A stretch of DNA of 64,000 nt from Aeromonas fluvialis (GTDB taxonomy: Bacteria > Pseudomonadota > Gammaproteobacteria > Enterobacterales > Aeromonadaceae): assembly GCF_000819885.1 (NCBI RefSeq), contig NZ_CDBO01000034.1:555-64554 (forward strand), read 5' to 3'. Shown here piece after piece: positions 46,159 to 55,587 of the stretch (position 1 is the first letter of the stretch; the number at the start of each line of letters is the position of its first letter). A model generated the notes under the pieces. It made no database searches. It saw only the letters and a program-made list of their open reading frames with translations, and had not been told where the DNA came from. Made by a program: the position numbers and the translations under genes.

Positions 46159-47885
46159 AAGCAATCTTGGTTACGGCTTGCCCAGCGGGCATTGCCACCA
46201 GCTTTCTCGCTGCAAAACGGATAGAACAGCAGGCCAAACTGGCTGGCTGGGAGCTCACCCTCGACGTCGGCTCGAGCATGCAGCCCCGTCAGGTGCCGGA
46301 CAAGGAGCAGATTGCCGCCGTCGATCTGGTGCTGGTTGTCGCCAGCGCCCCGGTGGATCTCGCCGCCTATGATGGCAAGCGGGTCTATCAGGGGAGCATG
46401 GATCTCGCCCTGCAAGATCCGGCTGCCTTGCTGGAAGCCGCAACCAGCGGTGCCACCCTCTATTGTCATCAAGCCGCGCCCGCTGTTGCTGCTGCCAAAC
46501 CGGCCGCTGTTGGCAAGCGCATCGTGGCGGTGACCGCTTGCCCCACTGGCGTGGCCCACACCTTTATGTCGGCAGAAGCGCTGGAGACCATGGCCAAACA
46601 GCTGGGTTATGAGATCCGCGTAGAGACCCAAGGCTCGGTCGGTGCCCAGAATGCCCTGACCGCCGAGGAGATAGCCGCCGCCGATCTGGTGTTCCTCGCC
46701 ACCGATATCGAAGTGGACATGGCGCGCTTTGACGGCAAGCAGGTCTATCGCACCAGCACCGGCGCTGCGCTGAAGAAAACCCGCGCCGAGCTCGAGAAGG
46801 CGTGGAATGAGGCGACACTCTATCGCCACAGCGGTGCCAGCCAGCCCAAGAAAGAGGAAAAGGCAGGCCCCTACAAGCACCTGCTGACCGGTGTTTCCTT
46901 CATGCTGCCCATGGTGGTGGCAGGTGGCCTTATCATCGCGCTCTCGTTCGTATTCGGGATTGAAGCATTCAAGGTGGAAGGCACCCTGGCTGCTGCCCTG
47001 ATGCAGATAGGTGGTGGCTCAGCCTTCGCCCTGATGATCCCGGTGCTGGCCGGTTACATTGCCTACTCCATTGCTGATCGCCCGGGCCTCGCCCCCGGCA
47101 TGATCGGCGGTATGCTGGCAAGCTCGCTGGGCGCCGGTTTCCTTGGCGGCATCGTGGCCGGTTTCCTGGCCGGTTACAGCGCCAAGTACCTGAGCGACAA
47201 GGTGCGCCTGCCGGTGACCCTGGAAGCGCTCAAGCCGATCCTGATCATTCCGCTCTTTGCCAGCCTCTTTACCGGTCTGGTGATGATCTACGTAGTGGGT
47301 GGCCCGGTTGCCGGCATCATGAATGCCATGACCGAGTTCCTTAACAACATGGGCTCTGCCAACGCCGTGCTGCTGGGTGTCATCATCGGCGCCATGATGT
47401 GCTTCGACATGGGCGGTCCGGTTAACAAGGCGGCTTACGCCTTCGGTGTCGGCCTGCTGGCTTCCAAAACCTATGCCCCGATGGCTGCGGTGATGGCCGC
47501 TGGTATGGTGCCAGCACTGGGGATGGGAATTGCCACCTTCCTCGCCAGCAAGAAGTTCATCAAGGCGGAGCAGGAAGCGGGCAAGGCTTCCTTTGTACTG
47601 GGTCTGTGCTTTATCTCCGAGGGGGCCATTCCGTTTGCCGCCAAGGATCCGATGCGCGTCATCCCGGCCTGCATGGTCGGCGGTGCCCTGACCGGTGCGC
47701 TCTCCATGCTGTTTGGCTGCGAGTTGATGGCACCCCACGGCGGTCTGTTCGTGCTCTTTATCCCGCACGCCATCAGCAACGTCATGATGTATATCCTGGC
47801 GATTGCCGCAGGCTCGCTGCTGACCGGCGTCTCCTACGCCATGCTCAAACGCGCGGAAGTGCAGGCCAAGTTGGCCACTGCATAA
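46155..47885 (+). CDS. fruA: PTS fructose transporter EIIB'BC FruA
   Basis: A 576-residue membrane enzyme. The N-terminal IIB' domain has the pseudo-site ACPAGIATSFLAA (C8). The true IIB domain follows with ACPTGVAHTFMSAEAL and the phospho-Cys near residue 129. From about 240 the IIC channel has eight or more helices (LLTGVSFMLPMVVAGGLIIAL, MCFDMGGPVNKAAYAFG, ISEGAIPFAAKDP). It imports fructose as fructose 1-phosphate. Start ATG 46155 follows AGGAG. Last gene of fruBKA. Confidence 0.96.
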   Translation: MKAILVTACPAGIATSFLAAKRIEQQAKLAGWELTLDVGSSMQPRQVPDKEQIAAVDLVLVVASAPVDLAAYDGKRVYQGSMDLALQDPAALLEAATSGATLYCHQAAPAVAAAKPAAVGKRIVAVTACPTGVAHTFMSAEALETMAKQLGYEIRVETQGSVGAQNALTAEEIAAADLVFLATDIEVDMARFDGKQVYRTSTGAALKKTRAELEKAWNEATLYRHSGASQPKKEEKAGPYKHLLTGVSFMLPMVVAGGLIIALSFVFGIEAFKVEGTLAAALMQIGGGSAFALMIPVLAGYIAYSIADRPGLAPGMIGGMLASSLGAGFLGGIVAGFLAGYSAKYLSDKVRLPVTLEALKPILIIPLFASLFTGLVMIYVVGGPVAGIMNAMTEFLNNMGSANAVLLGVIIGAMMCFDMGGPVNKAAYAFGVGLLASKTYAPMAAVMAAGMVPALGMGIATFLASKKFIKAEQEAGKASFVLGLCFISEGAIPFAAKDPMRVIPACMVGGALTGALSMLFGCELMAPHGGLFVLFIPHAISNVMMYILAIAAGSLLTGVSYAMLKRAEVQAKLATA

Positions 47886-47916
47886 GCCTTGCTACCCGAC
47901 ACACGTCATCACCAAG

Positions 47917-47939
47917 AGCGGCCTGCGGGCCGCTTTTTT
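47917..47939 (+). terminator. Terminator of fruBKA
   Basis: AGCGGCC, TGCG loop, GGCCGCT and six T residues. Confidence 0.93.
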
Positions 47940-47980
47940 ATATTTGATCGAGGGGAGTCATTGAGAAAAGGAGGGGGAGG

Positions 47981-48232
47981 CTAGAAATCCCAGCCGGGTT
48001 GCGGCATCTGTTCGGTGGACGCCCCTTCTCTGGCCTTGCGCCGCGCCGCCTCAACCCGGCGTTTGCGATCTCGGCACAGGCGCATCACCTCCTGCTGCTG
48101 GGTAGGGGTCATGGCGAGCCAGTTGAAACGCTCTTCGCGGCTGCGTAAACACCCTTTGCAATAGCCCTTGTTGTTCACCTCGCAGACCCCGATACAGGGG
48201 CTCTGCAGCGGGAATATTTCGAGCTGTTCCAT
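47981..48232 (-). CDS. DUF1289 protein, small Cys-rich
   Basis: An 83-residue protein. SPCIGVCEVNNKGYCKGCLRSREE (about 11-34) is the DUF1289 core with four cysteines spaced CxxxC and CxxC, which could bind zinc or an iron-sulfur cluster. The C-terminal part is a basic helix. The function of DUF1289 is unknown. It is a single gene convergent with fruA and divergent from mltA. Confidence 0.88.
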   Translation of the reverse strand: MEQLEIFPLQSPCIGVCEVNNKGYCKGCLRSREERFNWLAMTPTQQQEVMRLCRDRKRRVEAARRKAREGASTEQMPQPGWDF

Positions 48233-48380
48233 CCATCACCTCGCATATCCTGTCACATTGTTATAACCCAGGGTCCCCCTTTGGAGAAATCTCTCTTCAA
48301 GTGATTGATGTCGTTTGCTTTCCCCCTGCAAATTTGGCATCTTCCCGCCGAGCATGGCTCTTGGTGTTAAATGAGGACAT

Positions 48381-49532
48381 ATGAACAAACACGGATACTG
48401 GCTGACTGCTATCGTGCTGGGGTTGGCCGGGTGTGCGGGTAACTCTGAGCATGTAGATGAGCCCAAAAAACAGACCGACAACAGATGTTTTCTCAACTGT
48501 GAGGTGCCAGAAAATCTGGGCAAGCAGTATCTGGATGGTACCTTGCCGGAGGATCTGGTGCGGGTCGAGCGGGTCAACAGTCGTGCCAGTGCCGATTACA
48601 GCAAATTTGGCCCCCAAAGCCGCATTGTCATACAGCGTTCCGGACGGATGGCGAGCCGCTATGGTGAACTCTATCGTCTGCTCTCCCGCTGGGTAGCGAA
48701 CGGCGGCAATCCCGCTGACATTACCCGTTACGGCATCAGTCTGGCCCAGCTGGGCGGTGCGGATCGGATGGGCAATGTGCTTTTTACCGGCTACTACTCA
48801 CCGGTACTGGAGGTGCGTCACCGCCCGGATGCCGAGTACAAATACCCCATCTATGCCATGCCCAACTGTGGTAGCCGTTGTCCGACCCGTGCCGAAATCC
48901 ATCAGGGGGCGTTGGCCAACCGCGGATTGGAGCTGGGTTTCAGTAAATCCCTCATCGACAACTTCCTGATGGATGTGCAGGGCTCGGGCTTTGTTCACTA
49001 CGGCGACGACGATAGGCTGCAATATCTGGGTTACAGCGGCAAGAACGGCCACGGCTACGTGAGCATTGGCCGGGTGCTTATCGATCGGGGTGAGGTGCCC
49101 AAAGAGCAGATGTCGTTGAAAGCCATCAAGGAGTGGGCCAACCGTCAACCGGAGGAGAGCGTCAAGGAGCTGGTGGAGCAGAACCCTTCCTATGTCTTCT
49201 TCGAGCGTCGTCCCACCAATGACGTCGTGGGCGCCGCAGGCATTCCACTGTTGCCCATGGCGGCAGTGGCGGCCGACAAGACCCTGCTGCCGATGGGCAC
49301 GCCGATCCTGGCGGAAGTACCGCTGCTGGACAAAGAGGGAAACTGGACCGGCAAGCACCAGCTGCGGCTGTTGATTGCGCTGGATGTGGGTGGTGCGGTG
49401 AAGAAGGGCCACCTCGACCTATACCATGGCATGGGCGAGAAGGCCGGTGTCGCGGCGGGTCACTACAAGCACTTTGGCCGGGTCTGGAAGCTGGGCCTGC
49501 ACCACGGGCCGACTGCTGCCCCCTGGTTGTAA
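48381..49532 (+). CDS. mltA: Membrane-bound lytic murein transglycosylase A
   Basis: A 383-residue lipoprotein. The signal ends at a lipobox (LGLAGC, C18), with Ala-Gly following, which should direct it to the outer membrane. The MltA barrel includes FTGYYSPVLEV (about 135-145), GSGFVHYGD and the 3D domain with PMGTPILAEVPL and LLIALDVGGAVKKGHLDLYHG, which carries the catalytic Asp region. It cleaves glycan strands to 1,6-anhydromuropeptides. Start at 48381. Confidence 0.95.
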   Translation: MNKHGYWLTAIVLGLAGCAGNSEHVDEPKKQTDNRCFLNCEVPENLGKQYLDGTLPEDLVRVERVNSRASADYSKFGPQSRIVIQRSGRMASRYGELYRLLSRWVANGGNPADITRYGISLAQLGGADRMGNVLFTGYYSPVLEVRHRPDAEYKYPIYAMPNCGSRCPTRAEIHQGALANRGLELGFSKSLIDNFLMDVQGSGFVHYGDDDRLQYLGYSGKNGHGYVSIGRVLIDRGEVPKEQMSLKAIKEWANRQPEESVKELVEQNPSYVFFERRPTNDVVGAAGIPLLPMAAVAADKTLLPMGTPILAEVPLLDKEGNWTGKHQLRLLIALDVGGAVKKGHLDLYHGMGEKAGVAAGHYKHFGRVWKLGLHHGPTAAPWL

Positions 49533-49587
49533 CCCTATATGGTTTGGGCGTCTGCGCAGGGCGCCCTGAAACAATATGATGAGACAA

Positions 49588-49620
49588 GAAAGCCGCCGGA
49601 TTGCTCCGGCGGCTTTCTCT
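49588..49620 (+). terminator. Terminator of mltA (also faces yfaE)
   Basis: GAAAGCCGCCGG (49588-49599) pairs with CCGGCGGCTTTC (49606-49617) with T residues after. It lies between convergent mltA and yfaE and may serve both. Confidence 0.9.
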
Positions 49621-49649
49621 TTTGCGAGAGTGGTTAGCTTGTGGCGGCG

Positions 49650-49970
49650 TCAGCTCTTCTGGATATCGAGCCGGATGGCGCCCACCGGCTTGCAACAACA
49701 GGGGAGGCACTCCCCCTCGGAGACAAAGGCGAGCGGCACATTGGGGTAGTGCACCTTGCCCGTGATGAGCGGGGTTCGGCAGGCGCCGCAATAGCCGCTG
49801 CGGCACTGGAACTCGACCCGATGGCCGTAGCGCTCCAGGGTCTCCAGCACGCTTTCGCCGGGATGGGCGTGCAGCACGCCATCCCGGGTATGTACCCGTG
49901 GAGCCTGCACAGCCTGCATTTCGGCTTGTTCATGTGGGGCAGGGGGCAGCCTGTTGGTGGCGTCACTCAC
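49650..49970 (-). CDS. yfaE: 2Fe-2S ferredoxin YfaE, class I RNR maintenance protein
   Basis: A 106-residue ferredoxin. C56, C61 and C64 (CRSGYCGACRTP) and a later Cys in CLPCCC (about 88-93) form the plant-type 2Fe-2S site. E. coli YfaE supplies electrons to regenerate the diferric-tyrosyl radical cofactor of NrdB. The GTG at 49970 gives a GTGA overlap with the small frame upstream; it adds about 20 residues relative to E. coli YfaE (84 aa). The ATG at 49919 is an alternative start. Third gene of the nrd operon. Confidence 0.9.
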   Translation of the reverse strand: MSDATNRLPPAPHEQAEMQAVQAPRVHTRDGVLHAHPGESVLETLERYGHRVEFQCRSGYCGACRTPLITGKVHYPNVPLAFVSEGECLPCCCKPVGAIRLDIQKS

Positions 49971-50047
49971 AGCTCGAAATCACCTAGCTCATTGGTATTC
50001 ACTTCACTGTCGTGCTGGCCAACTAGCATATCAGATAACTGGTTCAC
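49967..50047 (-). CDS. 26-codon frame encoding a second NrdB C-terminal tail
   Basis: This frame starts at GTG (50045-50047), overlapping the nrdB TGA in a GTGA junction, and ends in a TGA that overlaps the yfaE GTG the same way. An internal ATG at 50027-50029 is a second possible start. Its last 23 residues align with the NrdB C-terminus at 16 positions: LVGQ, DSEVN and LGDFEL are shared. Among the 16 shared residues, at least 8 codons differ silently. No strong ribosome site is seen, so expression would depend on coupling to nrdB. It is either a remnant of an older nrdB 3' end or a retained tail peptide; I cannot decide between them. Confidence 0.55.
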   Translation of the reverse strand: MNQLSDMLVGQHDSEVNTNELGDFEL

Positions 50048-51177
50048 AGCTCGAAGTCACCCAGATCGTCGGCATTGACTTCGCTGTCGATCTGACCCAC
50101 CAGGTAGGAGCTTACCTCTACCTCTTGCGGGGCGACCTGTACGTTGTCGGAAGAGAGCCAAGTGTTGATCCAGGGGATTGGGTTCTGTTTCGCGCCCTCA
50201 AAGGCGGGTTGCAGACCCACAGCTGCCATCCGCAGGTTGGTGATGTATTCCACGTACTGGCAGAGGATATCCTTGTTCAGGCCGATCATGGATCCGTCCT
50301 GGAACAGGTACTCGGCCCACTCTTTCTCCTGTATGGCGGCCTCTTTGAACAGATCGAAGCTGGCCTGCTCGCATTCCCGTGCGATCTCGACCATCTCTGG
50401 GTCGTCCTGACCGCTGCCCATCAGGTTCAGCATATGCTGGGTACCGGTCAGGTGCAGTGCCTCGTCACGGGCGATCATCTTGATGATCTTGGCGTTGCCC
50501 TCCATCAGCTCCCGCTCGGCGAACGCGAAAGAACAGGCAAAGCTGACATAGAAGCGGATCGCCTCCAATGCGTTGACGCTCATCAGACACAGATAGAGCT
50601 TCTTCTTCAGCTCGCGCAATGTGATGGTCACCTCGCGGCCAGCTACCTGATGGGTGCCTTCACCATGCAGGTTGTAGAGGGCGGTCGCCTCGATCAAATC
50701 GTCGTAGAAGTGGCTGATGGAGCCGGCGCGCTTCAAGATCTGCTCGTTGGTGACGATATCGTCAAACACCTGAGCGGGGGTGTTGACGATGTTGCGGATG
50801 ATATGGGTGTAGGAGCGAGAGTGGATGGTCTCGGAGAAGGCCCAGGTCTCGATCCAGGTTTCCAGCTCCGGGATGGAGACCAGGGGCAGCAGCGCCACGT
50901 TGGGGCTACGGCCCTGGATGGAGTCCAGCAGGGTCTGGTACTTGAGGTTGGAGATGAAGATGTGCTGTTCGTGCGGGGGCAGGGCCTGGTAGTCGATGCG
51001 ATCACGGGAGACATCCACCTCTTCCGGGCGCCAGAAGAAGGAGAGTTGCTTTTCGATCAGCCGCTCGAACACTTCGTGCTTTTGCTGGTCATAACGGGCT
51101 ACGTTGACCGATTGGCCAAAAAACATCGGCTCTTTGAGCTGGTCGTTTTGGGTTTGGCAGAAAGTTGAATAGGCCAT
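50044..51177 (-). CDS. nrdB: Class Ia ribonucleotide reductase, beta subunit
   Basis: A 377-residue R2 protein. The diiron ligands lie in the ferritin-like bundle: PPHEQHIF and [17 protein letters not shown] near the N-terminal half, and ECEQASFD and [14 protein letters not shown] later. The C-terminal tail [11 protein letters not shown]...LGDFEL is the segment that docks on NrdA. R2 holds the tyrosyl radical that starts ribonucleotide reduction. It follows nrdA by 80 bases and is followed by a second, diverged copy of its own tail. Confidence 0.97.
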   Translation of the reverse strand: MAYSTFCQTQNDQLKEPMFFGQSVNVARYDQQKHEVFERLIEKQLSFFWRPEEVDVSRDRIDYQALPPHEQHIFISNLKYQTLLDSIQGRSPNVALLPLVSIPELETWIETWAFSETIHSRSYTHIIRNIVNTPAQVFDDIVTNEQILKRAGSISHFYDDLIEATALYNLHGEGTHQVAGREVTITLRELKKKLYLCLMSVNALEAIRFYVSFACSFAFAERELMEGNAKIIKMIARDEALHLTGTQHMLNLMGSGQDDPEMVEIARECEQASFDLFKEAAIQEKEWAEYLFQDGSMIGLNKDILCQYVEYITNLRMAAVGLQPAFEGAKQNPIPWINTWLSSDNVQVAPQEVEVSSYLVGQIDSEVNADDLGDFEL

Positions 51178-51212
51178 GGTTACCAGAATGTCTATATGGA
51201 GAAAACAGGAGA

Positions 51213-51233
51213 GCGGGAGCTTGTCGCTCCCGC
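51213..51233 (-). other. Hairpin between nrdA and nrdB
   Basis: GCGGGAGC and GCTCCCGC form eight pairs over a 5-base loop in the 80-base gap. It is not followed by a clean T-run and may tune the nrdA:nrdB mRNA ratio. Confidence 0.55.
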
Positions 51234-51257
51234 CCGGTTATCAGTTCTTGCCGCAAC

Positions 51258-53525
51258 TTAGATTTTGCAAGCCCCGCCGGCACAACCGTCATCTTGCAGA
51301 TCGGTCTGGGTATCGTCGGCACCATCACGGGTGTTGTGATAGTAGAGGGTCTTGAGGCCGTATTTGTAGGCGGTCAGCAAGTCCTTCAGCAACTGTTTCA
51401 TCGGGACCTTGTTGCCTTCGAAACGGGCCGGGTCGTAGTTGGTATTGGCGGAGATCGCCTGATCCACAAACTTCTGCATGATACCGACCAGCTGCAGGTA
51501 GCCGTCAACGCTCGGCTGCTTCCAGAGCAGTTCATATTGATCTTTCAGGCGCTCATACTCGGGCACTACCTGTTTGAGAATGCCGTCCTTGGATGCCTTG
51601 ACCGACACCAGGCCGCGCGGAGGCTCGATGCCGTTGGTGGCATTGGATATTTGGCTGGAGGTCTCGCTCGGCATCAGGGCGGTCAGGGTGGAGTTGCGCA
51701 GACCCACGGTGCGGATCTCTTCGCGCAGGGCTTCCCAATCCAGGTGCAGCGGCTCGTTGCACAGTACATCCAGATCCTTCTTGTAGGTGTCGATCGGCAA
51801 GATCCCTTGGGCATAGGTGGTCTCGCCAAACAGCGGGCAGGGGCCAAATTCGCGCGCCAGTTGCACGGAAGCTTTCAGCAGGTAGTACTGAATCGCTTCG
51901 AAGGTGCGGTGAGTCAGAGCCAGACCGGAGCCGTCAGAGTAGCGGACTCCGTTCTTGGCCAGGTAGTAGGCGTAGTTGATGACGCCGATCCCCAGAGTAC
52001 GACGACCCATGCTGCCACGCTTGGCGGCGGCAATCGGATAGTCCTGATAGTCGAGCAGGGCATCGAGGGCTCGCACCGCCAGATCGGCCATCTCTTCCAG
52101 ATCGTCGAGCTTGTCGATAGCGCCCAGGTTGAAGGCAGAGAGGGTGCACAGGGCGATCTCGCCGTTCTCGTCGTCGATGTTGTTGAGCGGCTTGGTCGGC
52201 AGCGCAATCTCGAGACAGAGGTTGGACTGGCGTACCGGGGCCACGCTCGGATCGAACGGGCTGTGAGTGTTGCAGTGATCGACGTTCTGGATGTAGATGC
52301 GACCGGTACCGGCACGCTCCTGCATCATCAGGGAGAAAAGCTCCACCGCCTTGAGGGTCTTCTTGCGAATGGCCGGATCCTGCTCGTACTTGATGTAGAG
52401 CGCTTCGAATTGTTCCTGATCGGCGAAGAAGGCATCGTACAGACCCGGCGCATCGGACGGGGAGAACAGGGTGATATCACCGCCCTTGATGAGGCGCTGA
52501 TACATCAGCTTGTTGATCTGTACACCGTAGTCCATGTGACGAACCCGGTTCTCTTCCACCCCGCGGTTGTTCTTCAGTACCAGCAGGCTCTCCACTTCGG
52601 TGTGCCACAGCGGGTAGAACAGGGTAGCCGCACCGCCGCGCACCCCGCCCTGGGAGCAGCACTTCACGGCAGTCTGGAAGTATTTGTAGAAGGGGATGCA
52701 ACCGGTGTGGAAGGCTTCGCCGCCACGGATGGGGCTACCCAGACCGCGAATTCGGCCGGCGTTGATGCCGATACCGGCGCGCTGGGAGACATAACGCACG
52801 ATGGAGCTGGCGGTGGCGTTGATGGAATCCAGGCTGTCATCGCACTCGATCAGGACGCAGGAGCTGAACTGGCGGGTCGGGGTGCGCACGCCGCTCATGA
52901 TCGGGGTCGGCAGGGAGATCTTGAAGGTCGAGACCGCATCATAGAAGCGCTTGATGTAGTCCAGACGAGTATCTTTTGGGTACTTGGAGAAGAGGCAGGC
53001 CGCGACCAGGATGTAGAGGAACTGCGGGCTTTCGTAGATCTCGCCGGTGACGCGGTTTTGTACCAGATATTTGCCTTCCAACTGCTTGACCGCCGCGTAG
53101 GAGAAATCCATGTCGCGCCAGTGATCCATGTGGGTGTTCAGCTCTTCGAACTCGGCCTGGGTGTAGTCTTCCAGCAGGTGTTTGTCATACTTGCCCATGT
53201 CCACCAGACGAGCCACGTGCTGGTAGAGGTGGGGCGGTTCAAACTGGCCATAGGCTTTCTTGCGCAGGTGGAAGATGGCCAGACGGGCAGCCATGTACTG
53301 GTAGTCAGGGGTCTGCTCTGAGATGAGGTCAGCCGTCGCCTTGATGATGGTTTCGTGAATGTCGGCGGTACGGATGCCGTCATAGAACTGGATGTGGGAC
53401 TTGAGCTCTACCTGGGAGACCGACACGTTGTCGAGACCCTCGGCGGCCCAGTCCAGCACGCGGTGAATTTTATCCAGATCGATGGGTTCTTTGTGTCCGT
53501 TACGCTTCGTCACAAACAAGTTCAT
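51258..53525 (-). CDS. nrdA: Class Ia ribonucleotide reductase, alpha subunit
   Basis: A 755-residue R1 protein closely matching E. coli NrdA. The N-terminal ATP-cone is present (LFVTKRNGHKEPIDLDKIHRVLDWAAEGL). Active-site features include SSCVLIE (redox Cys), NLCLEIALPT (with the thiyl-radical Cys) and the C-terminal redox pair CAGGACKI. It reduces ribonucleoside diphosphates. I chose the ATG at 53525 (MNLFVTKRNG) to match the family; a longer frame to 53561 adds nothing recognisable. First gene of nrdA-nrdB-(tail)-yfaE. Confidence 0.97.
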   Translation of the reverse strand: MNLFVTKRNGHKEPIDLDKIHRVLDWAAEGLDNVSVSQVELKSHIQFYDGIRTADIHETIIKATADLISEQTPDYQYMAARLAIFHLRKKAYGQFEPPHLYQHVARLVDMGKYDKHLLEDYTQAEFEELNTHMDHWRDMDFSYAAVKQLEGKYLVQNRVTGEIYESPQFLYILVAACLFSKYPKDTRLDYIKRFYDAVSTFKISLPTPIMSGVRTPTRQFSSCVLIECDDSLDSINATASSIVRYVSQRAGIGINAGRIRGLGSPIRGGEAFHTGCIPFYKYFQTAVKCCSQGGVRGGAATLFYPLWHTEVESLLVLKNNRGVEENRVRHMDYGVQINKLMYQRLIKGGDITLFSPSDAPGLYDAFFADQEQFEALYIKYEQDPAIRKKTLKAVELFSLMMQERAGTGRIYIQNVDHCNTHSPFDPSVAPVRQSNLCLEIALPTKPLNNIDDENGEIALCTLSAFNLGAIDKLDDLEEMADLAVRALDALLDYQDYPIAAAKRGSMGRRTLGIGVINYAYYLAKNGVRYSDGSGLALTHRTFEAIQYYLLKASVQLAREFGPCPLFGETTYAQGILPIDTYKKDLDVLCNEPLHLDWEALREEIRTVGLRNSTLTALMPSETSSQISNATNGIEPPRGLVSVKASKDGILKQVVPEYERLKDQYELLWKQPSVDGYLQLVGIMQKFVDQAISANTNYDPARFEGNKVPMKQLLKDLLTAYKYGLKTLYYHNTRDGADDTQTDLQDDGCAGGACKI

Positions 53526-53635
53526 TGGCTGATGACCTTCAGTTGATTCCCGAAAAACCATCGCACGTCACCCGTCTGCCAGCGGTCACAGGAGGACGGA
53601 CCGATGCAGTTGTTGGGTAACTATTGTGCGATGAA

Positions 53636-53680
53636 TCACAAGATATAGTGTTATTTTGAATTTGATCTACAAGATAGTGA
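53636..53680. promoter_or_regulatory. NrdR-like boxes upstream of nrdA
   Basis: TCACAAGATATAGTGT (53636-53651) matches the NrdR consensus ACACTATATATAGTGT at 13 of 16 positions. A weaker second copy (ATCTACAAGATAGTGA, 53665-53680) lies 29 bp further, close to the usual three-turn spacing. Tandem NrdR boxes are the rule at nrd promoters. Confidence 0.6.
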
Positions 53681-53701
53681 GGTCTGCCCGGCTTTGCAAT
53701 C

Positions 53702-53739
53702 TGTGGGTAAAACAATTGCTGTGGATAAATTGTGGGTGT
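53702..53739. promoter_or_regulatory. Cluster of DnaA boxes upstream of nrdA
   Basis: TGTGGATAA at 53720-53728 is a perfect DnaA box (TTATCCACA on the other strand). TGTGGGTAA at 53702-53710 has one mismatch, and TGTGGGTGT at 53731-53739 is weaker. E. coli nrdAB is also controlled by DnaA. The remaining gap 53740-54184 shows no gene I can support. Confidence 0.65.
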
Positions 53740-54184
53740 TGTCGATGGAGTTAGTGGACGCTCACAGCGAACGGGTTTTCATCCGTCCGATCTGGTAAAT
53801 GCAAGTCTGATGATCGAACATGGAAAATTTAAATAACTTTTTTGCTTGCGAAAGCGGGGTGTTTTTACTAGTAAATTCAGCCTGGTTATCCCTTGTGCAG
53901 CAAGGGTCAACAGATGTCTTATCCCGCAGCCGCACTGCTTGTCAAACCGGCAAAACGGGGGATGATTGCCGATCCCACGTTTTGTCGCTCGAGTGACCAG
54001 ATGGGCGTCATTTTTACCGCACAGCTCAAGGGATGGTCGCAAAGCTGCGTCTGTTATCCATCTCTTGCGTTATCTACGTGTGGCGTTATCCAAGACAGCC
54101 CACGCGCGGAGCTCCTCCTGATTGTCCAACTCTAGATGTATCCACGGCAGCCTTGCCCGAGTGCTCAGACAGGAGGGCGACCGC

Positions 54185-54874
54185 TTAGTCCAGTTCGTAC
54201 CTCAGCCAGTGGTGCAGCGCCTGTACGGTATCGAACTGCAGATCCGCGCCCCAGTCGGCGGGATCCTCATTGTCATTCAGATAACCCCAGCCGGCGACGG
54301 CGGTGCGCATGCCAGCGTTGCGGCCAGCCTCGATGTCTCGCACATGATCCCCCACATAGAGGCAGTGAGCCGCCTCGATCCCCAGCTTCTCGCAGGCAAA
54401 AAACATCGGTGCGGGGTCTGGCTTGCGTACCGGCAGGGTATCGGCGCTGACCGTCACGCCGCAGTTGGCAAGCGGTGGCAGGGCGGCCAGCAGCGGCTCG
54501 GTGAGAAAGCCCGGCTTGTTGGTGACGATGCCCCAGGGCAGTGCTTTTTCATCCAGCCACTCGATAAGCGCCACCATCCCCTCATAGGGGCGGGTACCGA
54601 CGCAAAGATGGGCAGCGTAGTAATCGAGCAGGGCGGTGCGCAGGCGCGTGGTCCCCAGCTCTTCAAGCAGTTCGTCGCCAAGGCCCGCCTTGAGCAACCC
54701 GAGCGCCCCGTGGGAGGTGGTCTGACGGATGATGTCGTCAGAGAGGGGGGCAAAGCCTTCATTGATCAGCACATGGTTGACGGCGGCCCCCAGATCCGGG
54801 GCGGTATCGAGCAGGGTGCCGTCCAGATCAAACAGTACGCAGCGCAGGGGCAGAGGGTGAGTGGCGCTCATCAA
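54185..54874 (-). CDS. HAD-IA phosphatase, MupP/phosphoglycolate phosphatase type
   Basis: A 229-residue haloacid dehalogenase-family phosphatase. Motif I is [13 protein letters not shown] (nucleophile Asp and acid Asp, about 14-26), motif II VTNKPG, motif [11 protein letters not shown] and motif [17 protein letters not shown]. It overlaps ubiG in ATGA. In Pseudomonas the gene in this position is mupP, which dephosphorylates MurNAc 6-phosphate in cell-wall recycling, and the C-terminal [12 protein letters not shown] block resembles MupP. Phosphoglycolate phosphatase (Gph) is the alternative; sequence alone does not settle it. Confidence 0.85.
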   Translation of the reverse strand: MMSATHPLPLRCVLFDLDGTLLDTAPDLGAAVNHVLINEGFAPLSDDIIRQTTSHGALGLLKAGLGDELLEELGTTRLRTALLDYYAAHLCVGTRPYEGMVALIEWLDEKALPWGIVTNKPGFLTEPLLAALPPLANCGVTVSADTLPVRKPDPAPMFFACEKLGIEAAHCLYVGDHVRDIEAGRNAGMRTAVAGWGYLNDNEDPADWGADLQFDTVQALHHWLRYELD

Positions 54875-55587
54875 CTTTGCTCCGGGCGGACAAACTCCAC
54901 CATGTAGTTGACGTCGACGTTGCGACCCAGCTTGAAGCTGTTTGACAGCGGTGCATAGTGGACGCCGCTCATGTCACGCACCAGCAGGCCCGCCGCTTCC
55001 CCCATCTGGCACAGTTCGGCCGGCGTGATGAACTTGTTGTGATCATGGGTACCCTTGGGCACCATCTTCATCAGGTATTCGGCGCCGATGATCATCATCA
55101 AATAGGATTTGGGGTTGCGGTTGATGGTGGAGACAAACACCCGTCCACCCGGACGTACCAGCGTGGCGATGGCGCGCAGCACGGAGGCGGGGTCAGGCAC
55201 GTGCTCCAGCATCTCCATACAGGTGACCACGTCATACTGACCCGGTACTTCGGCGGCATGGGCTTCGGCGGTGATCTGGCGATATTCGAGCTCGATCCCC
55301 TGTTCCAGGGCGTGCAGGCGGGCGACGCCGAGGGGCTCCTTGCCCATGTCGATGCCGGTCACCCTGGCACCGCGGCGGGCCATGCTCTCGGAGAGGATGC
55401 CACCACCACACCCGATATCAAGAATGCGCTTGCCAAACAGACCGCCACTTTTGTCGGTGATCCAGTCAAGGCGTACCGGATTGATTTGATGCAGGGGTTT
55501 GAACTCACCTTCCATGTCCCACCAGCGGGAGGCGATGGCTTCAAACTTGGCGATTTCTGTCAGATCGACATTGGCATCACTGTTCAT
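54871..55587 (-). CDS. ubiG: Ubiquinone O-methyltransferase UbiG
   Basis: A 238-residue SAM methyltransferase. [25 protein letters not shown] (about 56-80) is motif I with the following acidic residue, [14 protein letters not shown] is motif II and [11 protein letters not shown] follows. UbiG carries out both O-methylations of ubiquinone synthesis. I chose the ATG at 55587 ([16 protein letters not shown]), with AGGA upstream, to match the family; the frame continues to 55656. It is divergent from gyrA, as in E. coli. Confidence 0.95.
   Translation of the reverse strand: MNSDANVDLTEIAKFEAIASRWWDMEGEFKPLHQINPVRLDWITDKSGGLFGKRILDIGCGGGILSESMARRGARVTGIDMGKEPLGVARLHALEQGIELEYRQITAEAHAAEVPGQYDVVTCMEMLEHVPDPASVLRAIATLVRPGGRVFVSTINRNPKSYLMMIIGAEYLMKMVPKGTHDHNKFITPAELCQMGEAAGLLVRDMSGVHYAPLSNSFKLGRNVDVNYMVEFVRPEQS

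Noticed and set aside
53893-54135. Plus-strand 80-codon frame between nrdA and the MupP-like gene
   Set aside because: Starts at GTG with no convincing ribosome site, and the protein shows no domain or plausible composition. An overlapping minus-strand frame is equally unsupported.
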